DNA of 64,000 nucleotides from assembly GCF_000218685.1 (NCBI RefSeq), contig NW_006763292.1, positions 2,180,897 to 2,244,896 of the forward strand, given 5' to 3'. The position numbers and the translations under genes are program-made. This document shows positions 1 to 9,100 of the stretch, piece after piece (the stretch's first letter is position 1; each line of letters begins with the position of its first letter). The notes below the pieces were generated by a model. The model was not told where the DNA came from. It made no database searches and worked only from the letters and a program-made list of their open reading frames with translations. Source of the stretch: Serpula lacrymans var. lacrymans S7.9 (Eukaryota > Basidiomycota > Agaricomycetes > Boletales > Serpulaceae).

Positions 1-120
1 TACGATCTCTCGATCTGGGACGTTGTTGCGCAGGGGTGGCGTAAGCCCAGTGGTGAGATTACGTTCTCAGTTGGTGCGAGCAGCCGCGATTTCAAGCTCA
101 ATGGTACCATTCCTACTTGA
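1..120 (+). CDS. GH3 beta-glucosidase, C-terminal end (partial)
   Basis: Frame 1 is open from the first base to a TGA at 118-120, giving 39 residues. The text LSIWDVVAQGWRKPSG followed by FSVGASSRDFKLNG is the ending of the fibronectin type III-like domain that closes glycoside hydrolase family 3 beta-glucosidases. The catalytic domains lie upstream of the window. GH3 enzymes release terminal beta-linked glucose and in mushrooms are usually secreted for plant cell-wall breakdown; that role is inferred from the family, since the signal peptide and active site are not visible here. Confidence 0.8.
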   Translation, partial: YDLSIWDVVAQGWRKPSGEITFSVGASSRDFKLNGTIPT

Positions 121-472
121 TTGATCCACTGTCATTTCATTCTTTGTCAGATATCTCTGATCATTTCTTGTATTGTCTGTTGAAAATTATTGTGGGGCAT
201 ATATTTCTTGTGGTGAATATTGTTTTTAATAATCATGTACCTGCGCTACACGTAGACCACCTAGTGAATGAAAGTATACAATCCGAAAGACACCAGTTGG
301 CCAAACCATCCAGCAAACGATACATTGTTTTTGAAGTACAGAGATACTACTGCAAGGTTCCGTTCGAGACCCTACAGGAAATACAATAATACACCAATAC
401 CAAACACATTAACTGCCAACCACACGTGCTACTTATACAGGAGGCGAAACAAGAGGTGTGATGAGAAAAGAA
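121..472. other. Convergent intergenic region
   Basis: This stretch lies between the 3' ends of the GH3 gene and the E2 gene. It is AT-rich and should hold the two 3' UTRs. I see no coding pattern, repeat or RNA gene in it. Confidence 0.5.
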
Positions 473-1102
473 TCACTGCGCGACCCCATCGCCATCGCCG
501 GACGCTCCATCAACCGCCATCTTCTGCTTTTCCTCCGGATCTAACCAACTATCCTCCACAGTAGCCTTGACGCGCCTGACATACTCCTTCATATTTTCTC
601 TGTACAGCTGTGCGGCCTCTGCGTTTGCAGGGCTGTTTGGGTTTGGATCGTGTAGGAGAGACTGTATGGAGGTGAGGATGGCGGCGACGTCGTAGGTGGG
701 AGACCACCGGTTCTGGAGGATGTCCAGACAGAGTTCGCCATTGGCGTATACGTTTGGATGGAACATGCGGGAGAGGAACTTGACGGTGGGTGGCTTGTTA
801 GGGTAGGACTCGTCGAATGTGAGGAGGAGCTTGAAGGTGCCGTCTTCGAAGGGGGTGTCGGCTGCAGAGTAGTATGCTGAGCCTGACGCGATCAAGCATG
901 AAGCATAGAGAGGCTTACCTGGGCCGAAGATGACGGCGTTCCAGACCATGATGTTGTCTGGGCATGGGCTCCCTGATATACCGCCTGGCGGGTCTGTGGA
1001 GAGGCGTTTGAAGTCGCGGATGAGACGTCTTCTGCAGTTTGTAGACTAGATGATGACTTGAATACATTATGCGTGCATATGGTTTCATTTTATACGCACC
1101 AT
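473..1102 (-). CDS. RAD6: Ubiquitin-conjugating enzyme E2, Rad6/Ubc2 type
   Basis: Exons are 1100-1102, 919-1045 and 473-861, totalling 519 nt or 172 residues. The first exon is only the ATG. Intron 1 (1046-1099) starts GTGCGT and ends CTAG, after which the frame reads [15 protein letters not shown], the expected Rad6 N-terminus. Intron 2 (862-918) joins IFGP to ADTPFEDG. The active-site cysteine sits in [13 protein letters not shown], and [17 protein letters not shown] follows, diagnostic of Rad6/Ubc2. The enzyme transfers ubiquitin to substrates such as histone H2B and PCNA in DNA repair and chromatin regulation (family knowledge). The tail after SWLDPEE is acidic, glycine-rich and short. 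It is divergent from the SNARE gene, with a 276-bp shared promoter. Confidence 0.93.
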
Positions 1103-1378
1103 GGTGATTATTATTTTGAGATGAAGCTGGCTCTTGTGGTGGGGTGAAGGTAAGAAAGTGGTAGAAGGATACGCGTAGAAGTGAATGAGAAGTGGCCACA
1201 GCGATTGCACCCAAAGACCTGTAATCAGGAGGATTAGTAAGCAAAACCAGGATATCTACTCCGCGGCGGTGTGTGCCACCGGAAGAAGCCGACGACCCAT
1301 TGAGTATAATAAACAGAGCACTGGACTGGCTGTTGTCTGTTACTAGCAACGCTCCGTAGTTCTCTATTCCTTACCACC
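1103..1378. promoter_or_regulatory. Bidirectional promoter, E2 and SNARE genes
   Basis: These 276 bp separate the start codons of the divergent E2 (-) and Sec9-like (+) genes. A TATA-like stretch, gtataataaa at about 1305-1314, lies roughly 65 bp before the SNARE ATG. The E2 ATG is preceded on its strand by an A-rich leader ending aatcacc. Confidence 0.45.
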
Positions 1379-2596
1379 ATGTTCTTCAAACGCAAAGACC
1401 AGAACTTGATACCTCCAGTGTCCCAGCCATCGTTGGCCCCGTCAAGCACTCGTGGAACAAGCCAGCGGAGCGTGTCGCCTCTACCCAGCTATCGCTCAAA
1501 CGCCTCCACTTACGTCCCAAGCAGAGATGGCGACCCTTACAACAAAATGACCAGCAGAAGTAACTCTGCTGGTGCCAATGTAAACGACGACTATCACCCA
1601 CCTCCCAGATATAACCCAGAAGACGCTCAGCTGCAGAAGAATCGCAACGAGCTCTTTGCCGGATACAACCCCGAGAAAAGCGGTGGTTCAGGTCGCTTCT
1701 TTGATGGCCCCCCTGCAGGAAGAGAACCTCCGCCAGGAGAGGAGAATGATGAGGATGTGGAAGGTATTCGTCAGCAGACGAGGTACTTGAAGCAAGAAAG
1801 TGTTAATTCTACACGGAATGCTCTCCGTCTTGCTCGTGAGGCTGAGGAGACAGCCCGCGGTACCTTGACGAGACTTGGCGATCAATCTGGTACGTGTGAC
1901 TTTTTTCCTTTTTCATAAAAGGGTGTGATTGTCGCTAATCCGTGTTATTTATTTCAGAAAAACTGGCCAATACTGAACGTCACCTTGACGTAGCAAAGGG
2001 CCACACTGCTCGAGCTGAGGATAAGACTGATGAGCTCAAACAACTTAACCGGTCCATTTTCCGCCCTGTCATAACTTGGAATAAGGATGCGAAACGTGCT
2101 GCTAAGGAACAAGAGATCCAACAACGGTACGAAGAAGAGCGGAGTGAGCGTGAAAAAGCTATGATGGACATCAGGGACACCCAGAATCGTCTAGGCCGTG
2201 CTACCACCTACGGGAGGCAGGATGACGACGACGAGGGCATCTCTCCCGGAGGTGGAAGCTCTAGGATGCGTACCGCAGCACAGCTCTCGGCGAGGAAGGA
2301 GCAGCGCAAGCGTTATCAGTTCGAAGCCGGTGCTTCTGACGATGAGATTGAGGATGAATTGGATGATAATTTAGAGGAAGTTTCGAACGTGACAAAGGGT
2401 CTAAAGGCACTTGGTATGGCTATGGGTCAAGAGTTGGATCGACAGAACGAGCGAATTGAGGTAATCGATGGTAAGACCAGAAACCTTGATAACAGAGTAT
2501 TCAGGAACACCGAGAAAGTGCGTTGGTTCGTCAAATTGATTTTCACTCTCGCTCATTCAGATGTCTCCTATAGCTCAAGAGAATCAAGTGATCTGA
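1379..2596 (+). CDS. SEC9: Sec9/SNAP-25-type Qb+Qc SNARE
   Basis: Exons are 1379-1889, 1958-2517 and 2561-2596 (1107 nt, 368 residues). Intron 1 (GTACGT...TTTCAG) joins LGDQS to EKLANTERHL. Residues 1 to about 115 are a low-complexity Pro/Ser/Asn-rich tail. The first SNARE helix starts near QQTRYLKQESVNSTRNAL, and the second contains GLKALGMAMGQELDRQNERI with the central glutamine layer, ending VFRNTEK. There is no transmembrane segment, as expected for SNAP-25 relatives, which pair with syntaxin and synaptobrevin for exocytic fusion at the plasma membrane. The last 12 codons depend on a 43-nt intron at 2518-2560; if it is retained, the frame runs on to 2805 with unrelated sequence. The C-terminal end is therefore the least certain part. 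Confidence 0.88.
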
Positions 2597-2875
2597 ATAT
2601 CCTTCGACGTATATCATCACCTCATGGTCGCATATCATATCACCGAGACAAAGGGGTCGGGGGTTTTATGCAAGACGTTTTCTGTTTCTTCAAGTATATT
2701 ATTGGGCTGGAAAGCAGACGGTCGTTACAAGCTTTGGATACTGTGTATATCTTGACAACACGATGGACAATATGGATTATCATGCTCGTACCACTTCGAT
2801 GTTAATGTGCTAGGGGCAACCCCGCCTCAGTATTACCTCGCCCGTCAAGATCTTTCAACGGTATCGAGAATTCTA

Positions 2876-3981
2876 CTAGACTGGTAATGTGATTTCATCT
2901 TCTCTGTTGAGTAATCTGCCCTCCATCCCTCCTTCGACCATTAAGCACTGTCCGGTGACATGCCCTGAGACAGTTCCCGATGATAACATCGCAATCTGGT
3001 TAGCAATATCCCGAGGAGTCGCCACTTTCTTCAAAGGCGTCCTACGAGCCCATCATATTATCAGCATACACGTAACTCTTCCATAGAATAAGGAAGGTCG
3101 TACGACGCAAGAGCTTGGTATACCACCCTTGGATCCTTCAAGGTTTCCTCGGCCATCGGCGTCTTTACCCATCCAGGTGCAACTGTGTTGACTCTACCTT
3201 TAGGCGCAATCTTGACGATTTCATTCTTCAGCGTCATCGTCAGTCCGTACATCATTGCTGCACCGATAATGGCGCCATCAGGTCTCACACAAGATGCACG
3301 AGGGACACATCCTCTCACCGCTTTTTGTAGCGGAGTAGTCTGCATGTCCAGCTTCTCCGTACTTTCCAGCTGTGCTCCCGACAAACACTATGGCAGCTTT
3401 TTCTTTCGCCGCCGAACTCGCACCTTCGAGTTTTCTCAGATACTCCCTACAGACCAAGAACGAGGATGTCAAGTTGCTCGACAAGGTCGAGTTCCACTGG
3501 TCCAGTGACATCTTCGCTACTGGTACGTCCGCCGGAGGCCAGTAGCCGTGGTTGACGACTGCGACCTGCACAGGGCCGAATGTTTGTTGAGATAAGAAAT
3601 TAAACATCTCGATGACGTCTTTTTCGCTGGAAAGATTTGCCTGTACGAGTTGGAGGTGGCTCGAAGTTGTTTTTAGCAGATCTCTGAGGGGCTCTGCGTT
3701 GGTGTTGTAGTGGGCGGAGACGTTCGCACCCAATGCTATTACAGTATTGTGGTATAATGAATGCGCCCGACATGCCAGCACTCTCGTTTGAACGCATTCC
3801 ACACATACAAATTCGGGAAAGTAGTACTCACACAAGTAAAGACGAGTAGTTTCAAGACCGATGCCACCACTGGCGCCTTGCATTGAGATGGCGAGTTTCA
3901 GACGATGACACAGATAATGGGATGGCTTCATTCAGATTCACCTGTGACCAAGACGTGTACGTTATTTAACCCGAGATCCAT
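2876..3981 (-). CDS. Short-chain dehydrogenase/reductase
   Basis: Five exons: 3942-3981, 3832-3876, 3319-3735, 3070-3257 and 2876-3028 (843 nt, 280 residues). The Rossmann nucleotide-binding motif is VLVTGASGGIGLETTR at the N-terminus, split by intron 1. NHGYWPP corresponds to the conserved NNAG-like segment. The catalytic serine lies in VGSTAGKYGE and the catalytic Tyr/Lys pair in DYSATKS (YxxxK). The C-terminus GTVSGHVTGQCLMVEGGM is typical of classical SDRs that use NAD(P)H to interconvert alcohols and ketones. The substrate cannot be read from the sequence. The gene is convergent with the SNARE gene. Intron 4 is only 41 nt (3029-3069) but is needed to join MEELR to KVATPRDIA. Confidence 0.88.
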
Positions 3982-5260
3982 CACTTGAAATGATGTGCAG
4001 GAGGTGCTTTGATAATAGAGTGCTGAGCGAGAGAAAGGTTGTTTTGTAGTGAGAATGCTGACTTGATTCAGTCTGGTTGTTTATGCCAGTGGGAGCCATG
4101 TGTGCACCCGGATCGCTGCTCCTGCTCTTGGGCCATATGACCCTGACTTGAATCGATTAGAATTTACAATATTTTAGTTTCTCTAATCTGTTTCTTGCGA
4201 TTTCCCAAATGACGGTTTTACCTGGATTGTCAAGGTCCCTTCCAGGATCTTCCCAGTCCACTGATGCGAGAGGAGGATTTGGAGCCATGGACAAGGGAAT
4301 CTGCATAATGCGATAAGATAAGATGAGTAGTCTGGGACTGATTCGGTCACTGTTTATGGACGTTTCTGATAACACGCTTTTCTAGGTTTCGCCGTGGTGT
4401 GTAGCTACCAAGGCTAACCTACTCAAAACACAGACTCATGGCCACGATTATTCGGTCTGCCAAGTACTAGTCAGGCTCAGACTGGACAATCAACGCCTGG
4501 CAGAGTATAATATCAATGTCCAGCTTGCCCACGTTCTTTGGAGTTCCCCACCTGCCTCCGACTACAACCTCCCAAGCCCCACGTCAGCCTGCTGGACTTT
4601 TAAACAAAGCAGACCGACTTTTCTTCGTTCTCCATTGGTATAGATACTAATGGGACGACGAGGAAAAACTCGGAATCGTACTAGCTCGGCGAACGCGGTA
4701 GGGAAGGTCAGAGCAACTCACTAAATATATTTGCAACAGTGTTGAAACAAGTTTAGACCTGAATGCAGGTAACGTTCACAGAGTATCCTTATACCATGAA
4801 GAATGAAGCTTGAGCGCAAATAATCTGACAGAACGGCAATCCAATCAGCATACATGCCACCTAGCATAACGAATACATCGCAGAGCAAACAATGCACGAG
4901 AGCACACGAGAAAACACGGCTAATCCAACACCCTTTCCTTCCCTCCTCCCTCTCTCCCTCCCTCCTCTCACCCTTTCATCATCATTTGACCTCCACGAGA
5001 CATAAACCCCACCAAACACCATAAATCCAGGTGGTCCACCGAAACCGATAAGAAAAAAATTGATTTGGGATCGCATACGCAAACACTATCAGCCATACTC
5101 CGTCTCATCTATAACAGTAATGCACCTTGAAATACCATCCGATCATGCTAGAAACTTGGACTCTCGAGGTTCGCAGCATTTCTTTGGAAGATGAATCAAG
5201 TGTTCGGTTTAGCATGGACATGGCGCAGCTGACACTGAAAACTGACCTAAGAGGGCTAAT
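3982..5260. other. Intergenic region, no supported gene
   Basis: About 1.3 kb between the start of the SDR gene and the terminal exon of the NACHT/micro-exon gene. A short open start on the plus strand at 4650 (MGRRGKTRNR) runs into a possible donor but continues into nothing I recognise. A C/T-rich tract lies at about 4930-4975. I see no family signature, RNA gene or repeat. Confidence 0.4.
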
Positions 5261-6139
5261 TCAGTCAAAACGGAAAACCTGTTCAACGATGCCCCTGTTC
5301 TTTCGATCCGTCTGAAACAAGAGAAAACATTAGGATATATGAAAGACAGTATTACGGTTCACGTACTCGCTGGTGATAGAGGATATAGCATGTGCATTTA
5401 AAAACGACCTCTAGGTCAAATGATAGGAACGACACACCCACTAACGATGAACGGAACGATTAATTACTCGAAATTCAATTTGAGTTGGTGATTGGGAACA
5501 CGTACTTCCTACAATGTATCACCAGGATACCAGTTACTTCAGCACATAATGCTCAAATATTAATATTTTATGTCTTACCATCTAGATAGCATTGGTCACG
5601 GCGGTATGCAAAACAATATGGCTGTAAATTTTGTAGAAAGGTTGACGACGATAAAACGTACAATCTGTAATGAGATTCAGTTAGCAAGGGTCCCGCCTTC
5701 CAATACATGAAATGGTTGCAAACCATCTGCAACGGAAGTAAAGGATTTAAAGAACTCAGGGCCGGCTGTACGAATGCATGAAGTGTATCCTCTGCATACA
5801 AGCAAACAAAGGATCTGCAATGGTAAATGCGTTCGATAAAAGAAAGCACGCACCACCTAATAAAGAAGAGCAAAATAGCGTTAGGTATATGTTAATAACG
5901 TAGCTCAAAATATAAGAAGTACCTTGCGGATTTCCTGGCAATATAATTGAGGTATGAATGTCAGTGAACAAATTAGTAGAGATGATGCCAGCTAATAACC
6001 TCATCCTGGAAACATAAGAGAACACAGACTTAACAGAAATATGCAAATAGAAGGAACGAGAAAGACGAACTTTCTGTAAAAAATGAGAATAAACACCAGA
6101 ATAAACAATGTGTGCCCAGGTAAAGGGGCAAAAGAACTC
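5261..6139 (-). other. Diverged downstream micro-exon units and terminal exon
   Basis: Triplets continue beyond the repeat core: 6071 AAA, then a 6-nt exon 6000-6005, a 12-nt exon 5923-5934, 5854 GTG, 5724 ATG, 5662 ATT, 5579 ATG, 5506 GAA, 5438 TGG and 5367 CGA, followed by the terminal exon 5261-5311 with TGA at 5261-5263. The stretch 5727-5853 is ambiguous: a 15-nt exon at 5800-5814 would leave a 39-nt intron beside it, or it may be skipped. Either choice keeps the frame. The last intron (5312-5366) has a clear CTAAT branch and a TTTCAG acceptor. Confidence 0.55.
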
Positions 6140-9100
6140 ACTGTCTGAAAATATCATATCAAGTGTGATAGTCAACAAAATGTCTGGTTTGCAAAGGAAC
6201 AAGAGAAACATACAAACTGAGAATATCACCAACGCCATGATGTCAGCCAAATGTTTGACACGCAAAGGGACGAGAGGAACTTACAGGCTGAAAACATCAC
6301 CCAGGCCTTGGCAGTCAGTCTGGCGCACAAAAGGAGAAGAGGAACTTACTTGCTGATAATGCCGTCAAGGGGATGACAATCAGCCAAATGTCTGGCTTGC
6401 AAAGGGATGAGAGAAACTCACTTCCTGAGAATACCATCAAGGGTATGACAGTCAGCTAAATGTCTGGCTCACAAAGGGACGGGAAGAACGTACAAACTGA
6501 GAATATCACCAACGGCATGACAGTCAGCCAAACGTTGGACAAGCAAAGGGACGAGAGGAACTTACAGGCTAAGATTACCCAGGCGTTATGAGTGCCAAAT
6601 GTCGGGCAAGAAAAGGGACGAGAGGAACTTACTTGCTGAGAACGCCACGAAGGGCAATGACAGTCAGCCAAATGTCTCATACACAAAGGAACAAGAGCAA
6701 CTTGCACGCTAATGACATCATCAAGATCATGATAGTCAGCCAAATGTCAGACACTAGCACGCAAAGGGACAAGAGGAGCTTACACGCTAAGGACATCACC
6801 CGGGCCATGACAGTCAGCCAAATGTCTGGCACGCAAAGCGAGAAAAGGAACGTACCCGCTGAGGATGTCACCAAGGGCATGGCAATCAGCCAAATGTCTG
6901 ACGAGCGAATGGAGAGGGAGAACTTACGCGCTAAGGACACCACCCAGGCCATTACAGCCAGCAAAACGTCTGACACGCACCAGAGATGAAAGATACGTAC
7001 ACTCTGAGAATGTCACGAAGGGTATGACAGTCAGCCAAATGCCTGACGTGAAAAGGGAGAAGAGAAACGTACATACTGAGAATGTCACCACGGGCATGAC
7101 AATCAGTCAAATGTCTAGCATGTAAAGGGACTAAAGGAACATACACCCTGGGAATGCCACCAAGGGCATGATAGTAAGCCAAATGTCGGACACGCAGATG
7201 GGGCGAGAGGAACTTACACGCTAAGGACATCACCAAAGGCATGGACAACCATCCAAATGTCAGACACTGACATGCAAAGGGACGAAAGGAGCTTACACGC
7301 TAAAGACATCACCCAGCCATGACAGTCAGCCAAATGTCTGGCACGCAAAGAGATGAGAGGGACGTACATCCTGAGATTGTCATCAATAGTATGGATAGTC
7401 AGCCAAATGTCTGGCTTGCAAAGGGACGAGAGGAACATACAAGCTGAGAATGTCACGGAGGGCATGACGCTCAGCCAAATGTCTGGTTCGTAAAAGGACG
7501 AGATGAACACACCACCTGAGAATGCCACCAATGGCACGAGTCAACCAAATGTTTGACACAAAAAGGGACAAGAGCAACTTACATGCTAAGGACACCACCA
7601 AATTCATGATAGTCAGCCATATGTCTGGCGCGCAAAGAGATGAGAGGGACATACATCCTGAGATTGTCACCAATAGCATGACGGTCAGCCAAACGTCCGG
7701 CCCGTAAAGGGACGAGATGAACGCACCACCTGAAAATGTCATCAAGGGCATGACAGTCAACCAAATGTTTGACACGGAAAGGGACAAGAGCAACTTACAT
7801 GCTAAGGACATCACCAAGGTCATGATAATCAGCCAAATGTCTGACGTGAAAATGGACAAGAGGGACATACAATCTAAAAAAACTCCCAAGGGCAAGGCAA
7901 TCAGTCAAATCCGTGGCACCCAAGAGGACATAAGCGAACGTACAACCTAAAATGCCACAAGGGGCATGACAGTCAGCCAAATCCGCAAGAGGACAAGAGG
8001 AACGTACGTCCTAAACCGCCACAAAGGGCAGTCAGCCAAAAGTCAGGCACTGCGAAGAGAAAAGAGCGACATACGTGCTGAGAATGTCATGAAGTTCGTA
8101 AAATATGATGTGGGTGAGCCAGCTGAAGTATTTGCATAGAGTGGTTTAATCGTACATACTGGTAAATACAAGAAAGTTAGCAAATACTTCGGCGGTGTAG
8201 CAAACATAAAAGCTTACTTTCTAAAGCATCATAAGGGCCAGAAATTCTCAGCGGAAAATATTGTGGGACAAAATTGCGAGCAACCTACATACTGCAGGAA
8301 CAATGTCAAGTCAAAGCACATAAATTGATTAGCCATCAGGTAGCATGGGCAAGGACAAACGACGCACAAACTAATCCAATGATCTTATTCATCAGCGACC
8401 ATTTATAAATACATTAAAAGTACTTACATTCTATGTGTGTGGTCAATCTCTTCAAGTGCAGGCTGTATGTAAGTGGAACACGTACTTGCGACGCACATGC
8501 GGAGATAGATCAGGTCAAATTTAGTCTGTATCATTTTGAACTGACTCACAAGCTGTTGATCAGAGTGGAATAAAGCGGATTTTAGGTCAAATAGCCTTGC
8601 ATTTAAAGCTTGGACTACGCACTAGCTAATAATATATAAACTTAAGAGTGAGATAAATGCACGGTGTGAGTACTATACATACTAGCTAAACCCAATTTCA
8701 ACAGGGCAAAGGTTCAGGATACTTCATCGTCATGGACCATGTTAGAAGGGAGAAAATTCGCACATAAGTATGGACTAGCATATTATTTAGGCTAGTTAGC
8801 GTCAACAGCAAACCTTGAGGGTACTTCGAGAGTTCCTACATAGAGTTGAATCAGATAGGCTTCACATCAATATTACGGCTTACTTGAGGCGAAAAAAGTG
8901 GTGCTTCCTTGTATATTGTGGCATTCATATTATTCATAATCATAGAGTGCAACCAAGGATCAAGGGAACTACTGGCAAAGTTTGTCAGAGAATCTTTAAG
9001 TAAAAAAATTAAAGACAAGTCCGAAGGATATCGCTCCTCTTCAGACAATGCTTTGTGCAGGTGATTCAACCACTCCTTGACAGCGTACGACAATGGTTGA

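Noticed and set aside
4650..4706. Possible first exon MGRRGKTRNRTSSANA with a GTAGGG donor on the plus strand
   Set aside because: No downstream exon with a recognisable continuation was found before 5260.
6020..6030. Alternative micro-exon TCT at 6026-6028 with a GTGTTC donor
   Set aside because: It would leave a 20-nt intron next to the exon at 6000-6005. The AAA triplet at 6071 has better spacing and a better acceptor.
6456..7895. Long minus-strand open frames (up to 170 codons) with a 24-residue repeat across the 72-bp array
   Set aside because: Unit lengths vary from about 64 to 79 bp and are often not multiples of three, so no frame stays open through the array. The frames run over conserved GTAnGT and CTnAG sites. 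They are by-products of the repeat.
6140..8080. CRISPR-like array of regularly spaced repeats
   Set aside because: The whole 72-bp unit is repeated, there are no unique spacers, and the genome is clearly eukaryotic.
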